From Lactobacillus hominis DSM 23910 = CRBIP 24.179 (GTDB lineage: Bacteria > Bacillota > Bacilli > Lactobacillales > Lactobacillaceae): a stretch of DNA of 64,000 nt. The stretch covers positions 62,001 through 126,000 of the forward strand of contig NZ_CAKE01000002.1 of assembly GCF_000296835.1 (NCBI RefSeq). Direction: 5' to 3'. Below the pieces are notes generated by a model. That model saw only the letters and a program-made list of their open reading frames with translations, did no database searches and was not told the DNA's origin. Shown here one piece after another: positions 1 to 7,768 of this stretch (positions are counted from its first letter, which is position 1; each line of letters starts with the position of its first letter). A program made the position numbers and the translations under genes.

Positions 1-25
1 GTGCAATTGGTAATGGATATTGCAT
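1..25 (-). CDS. recR: RecR recombination protein, N-terminal fragment (window edge)
   Basis: The window begins inside this gene; only the first eight codons (MQYPLPIA) are visible. RecR acts with RecO and RecF in loading RecA at single-strand gaps. The start MQYPLPI is typical of lactobacillar RecR, and the position directly after ybaB (one base between the ybaB stop and this ATG) matches the conserved dnaX-ybaB-recR order. The fragment is too short for identification by sequence alone, so the call rests mainly on gene order. Confidence 0.8.
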
Positions 26-26
26 T

Positions 27-356
27 TTACATCAAACCTTTAGTATATTTTCCCATTGAAGCTTGAGTAGCTTGTTCTACTTCATTAATTCCTTTATTAA
101 CAGCATCGATAACTAAATCTTGTAACATATCTGGATCATCAGGATCAATAGCTTCTTTATCAATCTTTAAATCTTTTAATTTACGATCGCCACTAAAAGT
201 AGCAATTACTAAATCATCTGCAGATTTGCCAACGAATTCTTGCGTAGATAAATTAGCTTGTTCTTGTTCCATTTGTTTTTGCATTTTTTTAGCTTGCTTA
301 ATTAAATTTTGCATGTTTCCCATGCCCATACCGCCAAAATTAGGTCTTTTACTCAT
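27..356 (-). CDS. ybaB: YbaB/EbfC nucleoid-associated protein
   Basis: A 109-residue protein of the YbaB/EbfC family, small dimeric DNA-binding proteins encoded between dnaX and recR in most Firmicutes. The N-terminus is Gly/Met-rich (FGGMGMGNMQNLIKQAKKMQ) and leads into the long amphipathic helix that characterises the family; the C-terminal part contains the conserved DLVIDAVNKG segment. An in-frame ATG lies seven codons upstream, but the internal ATG at 356 gives the family's usual MSKRPNFGGMG start and is preceded by a GGGAGAATTTC ribosome site. It is very likely cotranscribed with dnaX, from which it is 13 bases away. Confidence 0.93.
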   Translation of the reverse strand: MSKRPNFGGMGMGNMQNLIKQAKKMQKQMEQEQANLSTQEFVGKSADDLVIATFSGDRKLKDLKIDKEAIDPDDPDMLQDLVIDAVNKGINEVEQATQASMGKYTKGLM

Positions 357-369
357 TTTGAAATTCTCC

Positions 370-2202
370 CTATTCATCCTTAATTGTAACTAAATCGCCA
401 AAAAGTTCCTTTGCTTTATCCACAACTTGCTTTTTTTGCTCTTTAGTTACGTTATTATCTGCGTCTTTTTTAGCCTCTTGCTCTTTATGATCTATTTTTT
501 GTAATTTTTTAGCAAGTAATTCTTCTTTATGGCTAGCCACAAAGTCTTTTCTAACTTGGAGCCATGAAGAATCAGCTACTAACACAATATCATAATTATG
601 CTTAGTTAGCGTCGCAATTTTAGCTTCTAATTCATTAATTAGCGCATTATCTTTATTTGCTCGCTCAAACCATAATTCATACTTACATTTTAAAACAACT
701 TGCTTGCTGCTAGCAGCTACAGGCTCTAAAACTTCTAAAACTGCTCTTTGCGAAACCGCCAATGTCGAAAGTAAATCTGGCCAAATATCCTTAATTGTCG
801 CAATATCTTGCTTAGTAGCGTTTTCTAAGACGTGATATACCTGCTTACGGTTGCTATCTTGGCTAACTTTAGAATTATTAAGCTTTCTTTTTATTGCTTT
901 AGGCTTTTCTTCAGTCTGAGTATTTGTATCAGCTTTTTGGTTTGGCTGACTATTAAATTTAAAGTCACCTTTAATTTTGCCTGAAAAGTTAGCGGTTTGC
1001 GATCCTACTTGAGTATTTGACTTAAGCAGATTATCGAGTTTTGTTTGTAAATCTAAGATCTGCTTTTTTAAATCAGTAATTTCACGACTGTCCACGCTTG
1101 AAGTAGCACTGTTATTAGAAGCTTGCGCTACTGGCGCATCTTGGCTTGTTTTAACAACAAATACGTCTAAAGGAATTTGCTGCTGGTTAGTATATCGCAG
1201 GTCGTTTAAAGCTTGATTGGCCAAATCAACTATTTGTGAAAGCTTATTAACAGCAATACCTTTAATTTTATCTTGATAATTTTCAGTGAAAAAAGTCTGC
1301 GCAGTATCGCCTTTTAAAGCCATCATTACTTTCACGCTTAAAGCGATGATTTCATCTAAAATGTTTTTACTAGAAGCGCCATTATCAAGCAATTCTTTGA
1401 CAGTTTTAAGAGCAACGTCAGATTTTTGGTTAGCTAAATCAAGCAATAAATTTTCTATTTTTTCTTGATCAGCAAAACCGGTAATCTTCAATGCATCTTC
1501 GTATTTAATTTTATCTTGGTCATAAGACAAAATCTGATCTAAGATGCTGAGTGCATCTCTCATACCACCATCAGCTACTTGAGCAATAATGTCTAAAGCT
1601 TTTGGCTCAAATTCAACGCCTTCTTGATTCAAAATATAAGTCATACGACTAACTAGATCTTGACTATCAATTCTTTTGAAAGTGTAGCGCTGCGTTCTTG
1701 AAATAATAGTAGCCGGAACTTTTTGTAATTCTGTTGTTGCCAAAATAAAGACTACGTGCTCTGGTGGCTCTTCTAGAGTCTTTAAAAGCGCATTGAAAGC
1801 TCCCATTGAGAGCATATGTACTTCGTCGATGATATAGACTTTATATTTTCCTTGAGTTGGAGCATATTTAACTTTATCCCGAATCTCACGAATCTCATCA
1901 ACGCCGTTATTTGAAGCGGCATCAATTTCAATGATGTCGTTTAATGAACCTTGATCAGCAGCTTTACAGTTGGCACATTCATTACATGGCTCGCCATCTT
2001 GCAGATTAGTACAGTTCAATGCTTTTGCAAAAATCTTAGCACAGGAGGTTTTACCTGTTCCACGAGGACCTGCAAATAAAAAGGCATGAGAAATCTTTTG
2101 ACGCTTAATCGCATTTTTTAAAGTATCCGTGATCGCTTCTTGTCCCACTACCGCATCAAAAGTTCGTGGTCGCCACTTACGATAAAGTGCTTGATAAGCC
2201 AT
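370..2202 (-). CDS. dnaX: DNA polymerase III subunit gamma/tau
   Basis: Clamp-loader ATPase subunit of the replicative polymerase, 610 residues. The start MAYQALYRKWRPRTF is the classic DnaX N-terminus. Visible motifs are Walker A GPRGTGKT (residues 45-52), a zinc site with cysteines at about 64, 73, 76 and 79, and Walker B IIDEVH near residue 124. The C-terminal 200 residues are Lys/Gln-rich and poorly conserved, as expected of the tau part. The reading frame runs 61 codons further upstream through the SRP RNA gene, but the ATG at 2202 has AAGGAG eight bases ahead and gives the canonical start. The A-rich slippery site used in E. coli dnaX was not evident. ybaB and recR follow. Confidence 0.97.
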   Translation of the reverse strand: MAYQALYRKWRPRTFDAVVGQEAITDTLKNAIKRQKISHAFLFAGPRGTGKTSCAKIFAKALNCTNLQDGEPCNECANCKAADQGSLNDIIEIDAASNNGVDEIREIRDKVKYAPTQGKYKVYIIDEVHMLSMGAFNALLKTLEEPPEHVVFILATTELQKVPATIISRTQRYTFKRIDSQDLVSRMTYILNQEGVEFEPKALDIIAQVADGGMRDALSILDQILSYDQDKIKYEDALKITGFADQEKIENLLLDLANQKSDVALKTVKELLDNGASSKNILDEIIALSVKVMMALKGDTAQTFFTENYQDKIKGIAVNKLSQIVDLANQALNDLRYTNQQQIPLDVFVVKTSQDAPVAQASNNSATSSVDSREITDLKKQILDLQTKLDNLLKSNTQVGSQTANFSGKIKGDFKFNSQPNQKADTNTQTEEKPKAIKRKLNNSKVSQDSNRKQVYHVLENATKQDIATIKDIWPDLLSTLAVSQRAVLEVLEPVAASSKQVVLKCKYELWFERANKDNALINELEAKIATLTKHNYDIVLVADSSWLQVRKDFVASHKEELLAKKLQKIDHKEQEAKKDADNNVTKEQKKQVVDKAKELFGDLVTIKDE

Positions 2203-2217
2203 TTTTATCTCCTTAGT

Positions 2218-2253
2218 AAAAAAAACTCCTAACTCCTTAGAAGAGTTAAGAGT
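2218..2253 (-). terminator. Rho-independent terminator between ffs and dnaX
   Basis: On the minus strand a 12-bp stem (AACTCTTAACTC paired with GAGTTAGGAGTT, one G-U) closes a 7-base loop and is followed by eight T residues. It ends the SRP RNA transcript. It finishes only about four bases before the dnaX ribosome site, so dnaX must be expressed by readthrough or from an unseen promoter. Confidence 0.88.
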
Positions 2254-2271
2254 TATGTTTAATTTCTCAAA

Positions 2272-2347
2272 AAAAGGCACATGCCCAAGCAACCTTAGTG
2301 CTGCTACCTTCCGGTCCTGACACGATTCAGAAGAAGGACATTGCCCG
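2272..2347 (-). ncRNA. ffs: Signal recognition particle RNA (small bacterial type)
   Basis: The minus strand contains the near-invariant SRP RNA apical domain, GTCAGGACCGGAAGG followed by AGCAGCACTAAGG, that is the GGAA tetraloop, the symmetric loop and the 5e/5f asymmetric loop. Flanking segments GGGCAATGTCC and GGGCATGTGCC pair to close the hairpin. This RNA binds Ffh and directs nascent membrane proteins to SecYEG. A promoter and a terminator flank it. The exact 5' and 3' ends are estimated from the promoter spacing and the end of the stem. Confidence 0.95.
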
Positions 2348-2353
2348 ATAAAA

Positions 2354-2382
2354 ATTTTACCATATTTATGCGGTGCATTCAA
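2354..2382 (-). promoter_or_regulatory. Promoter of ffs
   Basis: On the minus strand TTGAAT (2377-2382) and TAAAAT (2354-2359) are separated by 17 bases, with a TG one base ahead of the -10 box (extended -10). The predicted start falls at about 2347, exactly at the 5' base of the SRP RNA stem. Confidence 0.82.
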
Positions 2383-2409
2383 CATTCATAATGTATTATC
2401 ACGAATGCA

Positions 2410-2919
2410 TTATCCATTATCTTTTTCTTGAGAACTTAACTTTTGCTCTTTTTGCTTTTCTCTTATTTGCCTAAAAAAACTTTTCAACATCTCGGCAGCT
2501 TGATCTTTATATAAACCTCCAAAAACCTGAGGATGATGATTAAACTTTTCCACTGTGAATAAATTTACAACGCTGCCTGCTGCTCCTGCTTTTGGATCAA
2601 AAGCACCATAATAAACTTCTTTAACGCGTGAATTGATAATTGCTCCCGCACACATTGAACATGGCTCAAGCGTCACGAATAAGCTGCAATCTACTAAGCG
2701 CCATGAATTCATTTTATGACAAGCCTGGCGAATCGCGATTAGTTCAGCATGCTGAGTTGAATCTTCATCTAATTCTCTGCGATTATAGCCTTTTCCAATC
2801 ACATTACCGCTATTATCTACAACAATTGCACCAATTGGAACTTCGCCTTGATCTTGTGCAAGATGCGCTTGTTCAAAAGCTAGCTTCATGTATTTTTCTT
2901 TTTGATCTTTAGTTAACAT
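2410..2919 (-). CDS. tadA: tRNA-specific adenosine deaminase TadA
   Basis: Converts adenosine-34 to inosine in the wobble position of tRNA-Arg(ACG). The 169-residue protein has the zinc deaminase signature: HAE (His57, Glu59) and PCSMC (Cys87, Cys90), in the CDA fold. The length agrees with the family. The start ATG at 2919 is preceded by AAAGGA. It lies upstream of ffs and dnaX, as in other lactic acid bacteria and Bacillus, where tadA, SRP RNA and dnaX are neighbours. Confidence 0.95.
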   Translation of the reverse strand: MLTKDQKEKYMKLAFEQAHLAQDQGEVPIGAIVVDNSGNVIGKGYNRRELDEDSTQHAELIAIRQACHKMNSWRLVDCSLFVTLEPCSMCAGAIINSRVKEVYYGAFDPKAGAAGSVVNLFTVEKFNHHPQVFGGLYKDQAAEMLKSFFRQIREKQKEQKLSSQEKDNG

Positions 2920-2957
2920 GCAATTCCTTTCTTAAAGAAAATAATTACCTCTATTTT

Positions 2958-2992
2958 AGAAAAAAATAAAAGCCAGTACCAGACTGACTTTT
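2958..2992 (-). terminator. Rho-independent terminator of the small membrane-protein gene
   Basis: On the minus strand AAAAGTCAGT pairs with ACTGGCTTTT around a five-base loop and is followed by ATTTTTTT. It lies just after the 57-residue ORF at 3014-3187 and before tadA. Confidence 0.85.
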
Positions 2993-3013
2993 ACTTATTA
3001 TTCAAATTTATAT

Positions 3014-3187
3014 TTAAGATCTCTTTTTTAAAGTATAAGATTGGATAAAATACCAAGCTGAACCAGCAAAATAAATCAATGCTAAACCAGTTGCACCAAA
3101 AACTTTATTACCATTAACTGCTACTAAAACTAAGCTGACTGTAGCAATCAAAACAACAAGCGTCAAAATAATATTAATAACTTTCAT
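3014..3187 (-). CDS. Small membrane protein, 57 residues, unknown function
   Basis: A short ORF of 58 codons, beginning MKVINIILTLVV and ending YTLKKRS. It has two predicted membrane segments (about residues 3-24 and 31-49) joined by a short NGNKVFG turn, and a basic C-terminus, so both ends are probably cytoplasmic. A GAAAGAAG sequence 9-16 bases upstream can serve as ribosome site, and a clear terminator follows. No family was recognised. The frame is open, has lactobacillar codon use and its own terminator, which makes it a believable gene rather than chance. Confidence 0.7.
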   Translation of the reverse strand: MKVINIILTLVVLIATVSLVLVAVNGNKVFGATGLALIYFAGSAWYFIQSYTLKKRS

Positions 3188-3311
3188 AATAAGGCTTCTT
3201 TCAATTCATTCCTCTACTGTTACCGCTTACATTATAACATTAGTTACTAATATTTTCTATATTTACGCTTTTCAATATAGCATTAATATATATGAATACA
3301 ATACCAATATA

Positions 3312-3923
3312 TCATTTTCTACTAGCTAAAATATAATATCCCTTATCGCGCGCTAAAATTTCACATTCACTATACACTTGCGTCATTAATTTCTTGGCAC
3401 TTGGAGCGCCTTGCTTTTTCTGAATTACTACTAACACTAAGCCGTCATCAACCAAATGATCTTTTGCTTTAACAATAATTTCGTCGACAACTTTTTTACC
3501 TGCTCGAATTGGTGGATTAGTTAAAACTAAACCAAACTTTTTATCCACTTGTGCATAAATATTTGATTGGCGGATATTCACATTATCAATATTGTTTAGC
3601 TGTGCATTTCTTCTAGCCAATTCTAATGCACGTTCATTAACATCGACCATTTCCACTTCTTGATCAGGCCAAAATTTGGCAGCAAATAGGCCAATTGGGC
3701 CATACCCTGTTCCAACATCAAGAATACCCTCTTTAGGAAAAGTTTGGTCCTTCATGGCCTTAATTAAAACACCTGAACCATAATCTACTCGCATCTTAGA
3801 AAATACGCCGGCATCGGTATAAAACTTCACATCAACCCCATCAATGCGATAATCAATTAAGTGCTCATCATGTTTACTATTTGGATTGCTGGCAAAATAC
3901 ATTTGATTTTTTTCATTTGTCAT
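3312..3923 (-). CDS. RsmC-like class I methyltransferase (16S rRNA guanine-N2)
   Basis: A 203-residue SAM-dependent methyltransferase of the RsmC/YbxB group. Motif I is DVGTGYGPIG (residues 69-78) and the catalytic NPPIR motif is at 136-140, typical of enzymes that methylate an exocyclic amino group of guanine. In Bacillus the homologue ybxB sits just after rplL; here it lies about 1.3 kb beyond rplL on the same strand, with a channel gene and a small plus-strand gene between. An upstream GTG is in frame, but it lies inside the AAGGTG ribosome site of the ATG at 3923, so that ATG was chosen. The exact rRNA target is inferred from family and synteny. Confidence 0.85.
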   Translation of the reverse strand: MTNEKNQMYFASNPNSKHDEHLIDYRIDGVDVKFYTDAGVFSKMRVDYGSGVLIKAMKDQTFPKEGILDVGTGYGPIGLFAAKFWPDQEVEMVDVNERALELARRNAQLNNIDNVNIRQSNIYAQVDKKFGLVLTNPPIRAGKKVVDEIIVKAKDHLVDDGLVLVVIQKKQGAPSAKKLMTQVYSECEILARDKGYYILASRK

Positions 3924-3959
3924 TTTTATCACCTTACTTTTCCCTAAACATTATATATA

Positions 3960-3988
3960 TTTTACTTTCACTTTTTTAGTTTTATAAT
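3960..3988 (+). promoter_or_regulatory. Candidate promoter of the 75-residue membrane protein
   Basis: A perfect TATAAT at 3983-3988 is preceded at 16 bases by TTTACT. It lies about 33 bases before the ATG at 4022, which also has an AGGAG ribosome site. Confidence 0.6.
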
Positions 3989-4021
3989 AAGAGGGAGTTA
4001 ATTAATTAGGAGAAGTTTTTT

Positions 4022-4249
4022 ATGGACATATCTATTCCAATTTTTATTGTATTAATTGTAGCAGGAGTAATTTCTCTACTGATCGGTTTTAATATTAAAG
4101 GTAAAGGCAAAGTATTTGGTCAAAAACTTGAAACTAGCAAGCAAACCTGGGCTAGATTTTGGATTACTTGTGGTTGGGTAATTATTGTTCTTTCCGCTGT
4201 TTACTTTATCTTTGCAATTGTTTTGCGCCTTTACATGCACTTATACTAA
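4022..4249 (+). CDS. Small membrane protein, 75 residues, unknown function
   Basis: A short protein with two clear membrane segments (about residues 4-25 and 46-70) separated by a basic and polar loop (KGKGKVFGQKLETSKQTWAR). The ATG has an AGGAG site nine bases upstream, a good promoter lies ahead, and a strong terminator follows, so it forms its own transcription unit. It is the only plus-strand gene among minus-strand housekeeping genes here. No domain was recognised; the architecture resembles short DUF-type lactobacillar membrane proteins. Confidence 0.75.
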   Translation: MDISIPIFIVLIVAGVISLLIGFNIKGKGKVFGQKLETSKQTWARFWITCGWVIIVLSAVYFIFAIVLRLYMHLY

Positions 4250-4255
4250 AATTCA

Positions 4256-4285
4256 TGGACTGCAGTTTGCAGTCCTTATTTTTTT
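4256..4285 (+). terminator. Terminator after the 75-residue membrane protein
   Basis: GGACTGCAG TTTGCAGTCC forms a compact hairpin followed by TTATTTTTTT. The T tract overlaps the last codons of the convergent channel gene. Confidence 0.85.
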
Positions 4286-5112
4286 GACTTAATCCAGCTT
4301 CGAAATTTATTCCACTGGGTAGGCTTTTGATTTTTACTCTTTAAATTATCGATTTCATCTTGCATATTTTTCGTTTGCTTCATTAGCAGTTCGTTTTGTT
4401 TTTCTAGATTGTCTAATTTTTCCAAGATAAGTTCAATATTGTCATGATCTCGCAAGATATTTTTACCAGCATTACGCCGCATTAAATAGGCTGTCAAGGA
4501 ACTCGTAACCATCCCCATGACGCCTACTCCGACCAAAATCATAACTAGAATAACTATTTTCCCAATTAAAGATTCTGGAGTAATTGTGTCTTTAGAAATA
4601 TCACTAAAACCGACCGTACTTGCAGTCGTAATCGCCCACCAAAAGGCCTTATCTAGTGAAACATGCTCAGTAATTGAAATTGCGACAGAGCCCAGCATCA
4701 AAAAAGTGATACTAAAATACAAAATATACAAAATACCGCCGGTATTTAATAATTCATGCAATTTTCCAATTAAACCGGCTAGTCTAATTAAACGCAATAA
4801 ACGGAAATATAAACCTATATCTCCCATCTTCGTTAACTGCATCCAATTAAATACTAGACCGACAGGAATTATAGCTAGTAAATCAAAAATATGATTTTTA
4901 ACGAAATCTTTTTTATTTTTTGCTTGATAAAATCGATAGAAATAATCAATAGCAAAAACAATCAAAATGATATTATTCAGCCAAAACCAACTAGAATTCG
5001 ATTGATTGATATTTAATAATCCTGCAAAATCCAGCACGATTAAAACAATATCCATAATGGCTAAAATTGCCATTATAATTTTATATGCTTTATCTTTCTT
5101 CATATTCTCCAT
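4276..5112 (-). CDS. Voltage-gated-like potassium/ion channel subunit
   Basis: A 278-residue protein of the six-helix ion-transport family. Membrane segments are seen at about residues 10-32, 44-60, 70-92 and 125-147, with an Arg-containing S4-like segment (YFRLLRLIRLAG). The pore loop FWWAITTASTVGFSD is followed by the last helix VILVMILVGVGVMG. The C-terminus is a charged coiled coil (ILEKLDNLEKQNELLMKQTK) that probably drives tetramer formation. The filter reads TVGFSD instead of the canonical TVGYGD. Either the first ATG (5112) or the one three codons in (5103) could be the start; neither has a strong ribosome site at ideal spacing. Probable role: potassium movement and membrane potential. 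Confidence 0.85.
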   Translation of the reverse strand: MENMKKDKAYKIIMAILAIMDIVLIVLDFAGLLNINQSNSSWFWLNNIILIVFAIDYFYRFYQAKNKKDFVKNHIFDLLAIIPVGLVFNWMQLTKMGDIGLYFRLLRLIRLAGLIGKLHELLNTGGILYILYFSITFLMLGSVAISITEHVSLDKAFWWAITTASTVGFSDISKDTITPESLIGKIVILVMILVGVGVMGMVTSSLTAYLMRRNAGKNILRDHDNIELILEKLDNLEKQNELLMKQTKNMQDEIDNLKSKNQKPTQWNKFRSWIKSKK

Positions 5113-5165
5113 AACTTCATTCTAAGGGTTAATGATACTTAGAATCAACTATTTATAACATGGGC

Positions 5166-5200
5166 AAAATAAAAACCCCTAAGCATAGCTTAGAGGTTTT
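5166..5200 (-). terminator. Terminator of the rplJ-rplL operon
   Basis: On the minus strand AAAACCTCTAAGC pairs with GCTTAGGGGTTTT around a three-base loop, followed by a T-rich tract. It lies directly after rplL. Confidence 0.9.
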
Positions 5201-5217
5201 ATTATTAGGACCTATAA

Positions 5218-5580
5218 CTATTTAACAGTTACAGTAGCACCAACTTCTTCAAGTTTAGCCTTGATGTCGTTAGCTTCGTCTTCAGAAACGCCTTCCTTAA
5301 CGTTCTTAGGAGCACCATCAACAAGGTCCTTTGAGTCCTTAAGGCCAAGGCCAGTGATGTCACGTACAACCTTGATAACCTTAACTTTTTCTTGACCAAC
5401 GTCAGTTAATTCAACGTCAAATTCAGTCTTAGCAGCACCTGCATCACCTGCACCTGCAGCAGCAACTGGAGCAGCAGCTGAAACGCCAAATTCATCTTCG
5501 ATAGCTTTAACTAAGTCGTTCAATTCAAGAATTGATGCACCTTTTAAAGCTTCAATAATCTTATCAGTATCTAAAGCCAT
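5218..5580 (-). CDS. rplL: 50S ribosomal protein L7/L12
   Basis: The 120-residue stalk protein that recruits translation GTPases. The N-terminal dimerisation domain ([17 protein letters not shown]) is joined by an Ala/Gly-rich hinge (about residues 36-50) to the C-terminal domain with the conserved [20 protein letters not shown] helix-turn. A GGAGGAAAC ribosome site precedes the ATG. It is cotranscribed with rplJ, 49 bases upstream, and is controlled by the L10 leader. Confidence 0.98.
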   Translation of the reverse strand: MALDTDKIIEALKGASILELNDLVKAIEDEFGVSAAAPVAAAGAGDAGAAKTEFDVELTDVGQEKVKVIKVVRDITGLGLKDSKDLVDGAPKNVKEGVSEDEANDIKAKLEEVGATVTVK

Positions 5581-5628
5581 TATAAGTTTCCTCCAAAAAT
5601 ATATTTATTAAAATTAAACGAAATATTA

Positions 5629-6129
5629 TTATTCGTCTTTAGAATCAGCAACAGCCTTAACAGCATATGCCACGTTGCGAACAGGTGCTTGCAATACAGA
5701 AAGAAGCATTGAAAGTAAGCCTTCGCGACCTGGAATAGAAGCAAGCTTCTTGATTTCGTCTTGGCTGGCAACCTTACCTTCGAGCATACCACCTTTAATT
5801 GATAATGCATCGATATCATCTTCGTATTTAGAAACAATACGAGCTGGTTCAGTAATGTCATCTGCATCAGCAGTGTAAACTACAGCAGTAGGACCTACAA
5901 AAGTATCATCTAAACCTTCGATACCAGCTTTTTCAGCAGCACGTCTTAAGTAAGTATTCTTGATAACCTTCATCTTAACGTTAGAATCACGAAGATCTTT
6001 ACGTAAGTTAGTAACTTCTTCAACAGTTAAACCTAAGTAATCAATAACTAAAATAGCTTTAGCTTCCTTAAGTTCTTCAGCGAAGTCGGCAACAAGTTTT
6101 TCTTTAGCAGCAATAGCAGCTTTACTCAA
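5629..6129 (-). CDS. rplJ: 50S ribosomal protein L10
   Basis: L10 anchors the L7/L12 dimers on the 50S subunit and represses its own operon by binding the leader RNA. The 166-residue product starts with MSKAAIAAKEKLVADF, if the TTG at 6129 is used. This start is preceded by GGAGGTG at six-base spacing. A longer in-frame start would lie on top of that ribosome site and was rejected. The Ala/Lys-rich C-terminus is the usual L7/L12 binding helix. Confidence 0.96.
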   Translation of the reverse strand: MSKAAIAAKEKLVADFAEELKEAKAILVIDYLGLTVEEVTNLRKDLRDSNVKMKVIKNTYLRRAAEKAGIEGLDDTFVGPTAVVYTADADDITEPARIVSKYEDDIDALSIKGGMLEGKVASQDEIKKLASIPGREGLLSMLLSVLQAPVRNVAYAVKAVADSKDE

Positions 6130-6154
6130 TGAATTCACCTCCAAATTTAATTAT

Positions 6155-6290
6155 TCAGATAAATTCTATCTGCCGAAATTAAAAACCCCACGCCAAAAAG
6201 ACGTGGAGTTGTATAACTCTTTGTTTTTCTGGCCTCGGCGGGATATTAAGGCTTAACGCCACCCGAGTCTTAGGTAGAATTTACTTCGTA
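6155..6290 (-). promoter_or_regulatory. L10 leader (ribosomal protein autoregulatory element) with attenuator
   Basis: The minus-strand leader between the promoter and rplJ has the features of the Firmicutes L10 leader: a 5' segment ATTCTACCTAAGACTCGGG that can pair with a distal GGCAGATAGAAT segment, a GCCGAGGCCAG-type central region, and a terminator-like hairpin (CTCCACG/CGTGGGG followed by five T residues) at about 6181-6210. Binding of L10 is expected to favour the terminator. Confidence 0.85.
6181..6210 (-). terminator. Attenuator hairpin in the L10 leader
   Basis: ACTCCACG pairs with CGTGGGGT (one G-U) around a nine-base loop, followed by TTTTTAATTT on the minus strand, about 50 bases before rplJ. 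Confidence 0.8.
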
Positions 6291-6294
6291 CACT

Positions 6295-6323
6295 AATTTA
6301 CCAGGAATAATATAAAATGTCAA
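6295..6323 (-). promoter_or_regulatory. Promoter of rplJ-rplL
   Basis: A perfect TTGACA (6318-6323, minus strand) and TAAATT (6295-6300) are separated by 17 bases, just ahead of the L10 leader. The -35 box lies three bases beyond the stop of the upstream gene. Confidence 0.8.
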
Positions 6324-6326
6324 ATA

Positions 6327-7115
6327 CTATTTAAACCATTTTTCTTTTAATTTGTTAATTGTCCCATCTTTTTGCAGCGATTTTAGTGCTGAGTTTAATT
6401 TATCACGTAAAACGGGATCTTTTTTGCTTACACCAACAGCAAATTCTTCTGGTGGATATGGCAAACTAACTTTTTGAAACTCATTTTTATATTTACTATG
6501 ACTTAAATAATAATTGGCATATACGCTATCAATTAGCAAACCATTTATTCGACCAGCTTTTAGATCAATAAAAGCTTCGTTATATGTATCATATAAAACT
6601 AAATTTTTAATACGTCTTTTTAAAATCTTAGGTTTAAAAATTAGATCATCATAACCAGAAGATCCAGTCTGCACACCTAAAATCTTATTATTCATTTTTT
6701 GATATGAATCGATTTGGCTATTTTTCTTAGTAACTAAGATTTGCTGATTTTTAAGATATGGTCTAGTAAATAAAACCTTTTTACGCCGTGTTTTAGTCTG
6801 TGTATAACCATTCCAAATAACATCAATTGTGCCATTACGCAATTCTGTTTCTTTCATTGACCAATCAATTGTTTGAAAGTCTGCTTTTAACCCTAACTTT
6901 TTAGCAGTTGCTTTGGCTAAATCAACGTCAAACCCAACTAACTTGCCATTTTTTTGACGAAAGTCCATCGGAACGAAACTGTCATCAATTCCGATTACTA
7001 AAGTTTTATTTTGTTCAATTGCTGTCCAATTATTAGCACGTTTGCTGCAGCCAAAAATTATAACAATTAAAAATAGCGCGATAGAAATTAATAAATTGCG
7101 AAAACTTTTTTTCAT
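6327..7115 (-). CDS. Amino-acid ABC transporter, substrate-binding lipoprotein
   Basis: A 262-residue periplasmic-binding-protein-like lipoprotein (SBP_bac_3 family). The signal peptide (KKSFRNLLISIALFLIVII) ends in the lipobox FGC, with the lipidated Cys at about residue 23. Family motifs include VIGIDDSFVPMDFRQKNGKL and the VGFDVDLAKA segment that binds the amino-acid backbone. It captures a polar amino acid for the adjacent ATPase and permease, with which it overlaps (TAATG). The substrate, for example Gln, Cys or a basic amino acid, cannot be told from sequence alone. Confidence 0.92.
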   Translation of the reverse strand: MKKSFRNLLISIALFLIVIIFGCSKRANNWTAIEQNKTLVIGIDDSFVPMDFRQKNGKLVGFDVDLAKATAKKLGLKADFQTIDWSMKETELRNGTIDVIWNGYTQTKTRRKKVLFTRPYLKNQQILVTKKNSQIDSYQKMNNKILGVQTGSSGYDDLIFKPKILKRRIKNLVLYDTYNEAFIDLKAGRINGLLIDSVYANYYLSHSKYKNEFQKVSLPYPPEEFAVGVSKKDPVLRDKLNSALKSLQKDGTINKLKEKWFK

Positions 7116-7768
7116 TATTCAAAACTACCTGCAGCTTTCACATCTAAAACTTTATCAGCGACCGCCTTACCAAAGCGATGATCGTGAGTAATCACAATTT
7201 GCGTTACGCCTTTTTTCTTTAGCTCAAAAAAGATTTCTTTAACCTTATCAACTAAGCTAGGATCTAATGCACTAGTAGGTTCATCATAACAAAGAATTTC
7301 TGGCTGCATCTGCAAAGCTCGAGCAATTGCTACTCTTTGCTTTTGGCCGCCAGATAATTGATAAGGGTAGCTTCGTTTAAGCGAAGAGATTTCTAGCTGC
7401 TCCATTACTTTATCAGCTTCTTTTACGGCTATTTGTTTATCCATTTTATTCACCATAATCGGCGCTAAAGTAATATTATCTTGCACAGTTAAATTAGGAA
7501 ATAAATTAAAATCTTGAAATACCATCCCTACCAAATGATTTTGACGATCTCTGGGATCAAATTCTTCCCCATAATGGAAAAAATGCCCTGTATCAGCTTT
7601 TTCTAAACCAGCAATAATTCTCATTAAAGTTGTCTTACCAGCGCCAGAAGGACCAATAATACTCAAAATTTCGCCTTTATTTAAAGAAAGACTGAGATGG
7701 TTAATAACTTGTTTAGAATCAAAACTTTTATTTATATCTTTTAATTCAAGAACTTTATTTCCAGACAT
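7115..7768 (-). CDS. Amino-acid ABC transporter, ATP-binding protein
   Basis: A 217-residue polar-amino-acid-type ATPase (GlnQ/ArtM class). Walker A is GPSGAGKTT, the signature is [15 protein letters not shown], Walker B LCYDEP, and the switch His is in VITHD. The ATG at 7768 gives MSGNKVLELKDINKSF; an in-frame TTG five codons upstream lies directly against the AAAGG ribosome site and was rejected. The start lies within the end of the permease gene, and the stop overlaps the start of the binding-protein gene, so the three genes are translationally coupled. Confidence 0.93.
   Translation of the reverse strand: MSGNKVLELKDINKSFDSKQVINHLSLSLNKGEILSIIGPSGAGKTTLMRIIAGLEKADTGHFFHYGEEFDPRDRQNHLVGMVFQDFNLFPNLTVQDNITLAPIMVNKMDKQIAVKEADKVMEQLEISSLKRSYPYQLSGGQKQRVAIARALQMQPEILCYDEPTSALDPSLVDKVKEIFFELKKKGVTQIVITHDHRFGKAVADKVLDVKAAGSFE

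Noticed and set aside
370-2202. Programmed frameshift in dnaX to give a short gamma form.
   Set aside because: No clear slippery heptamer with following stem-loop was found in the region where it would be expected; a single full-length product is the simplest reading.
2221-2385. An N-terminal extension of DnaX by 61 residues.
   Set aside because: This stretch is the SRP RNA gene and its terminator, and MAYQALYRKWRP is the universal DnaX start.
5580-5867. A 95-codon open frame between rplL and rplJ on the minus strand.
   Set aside because: It overlaps the rplJ 3' half in another frame, lacks a ribosome site and has a low-complexity translation; it is a shadow.
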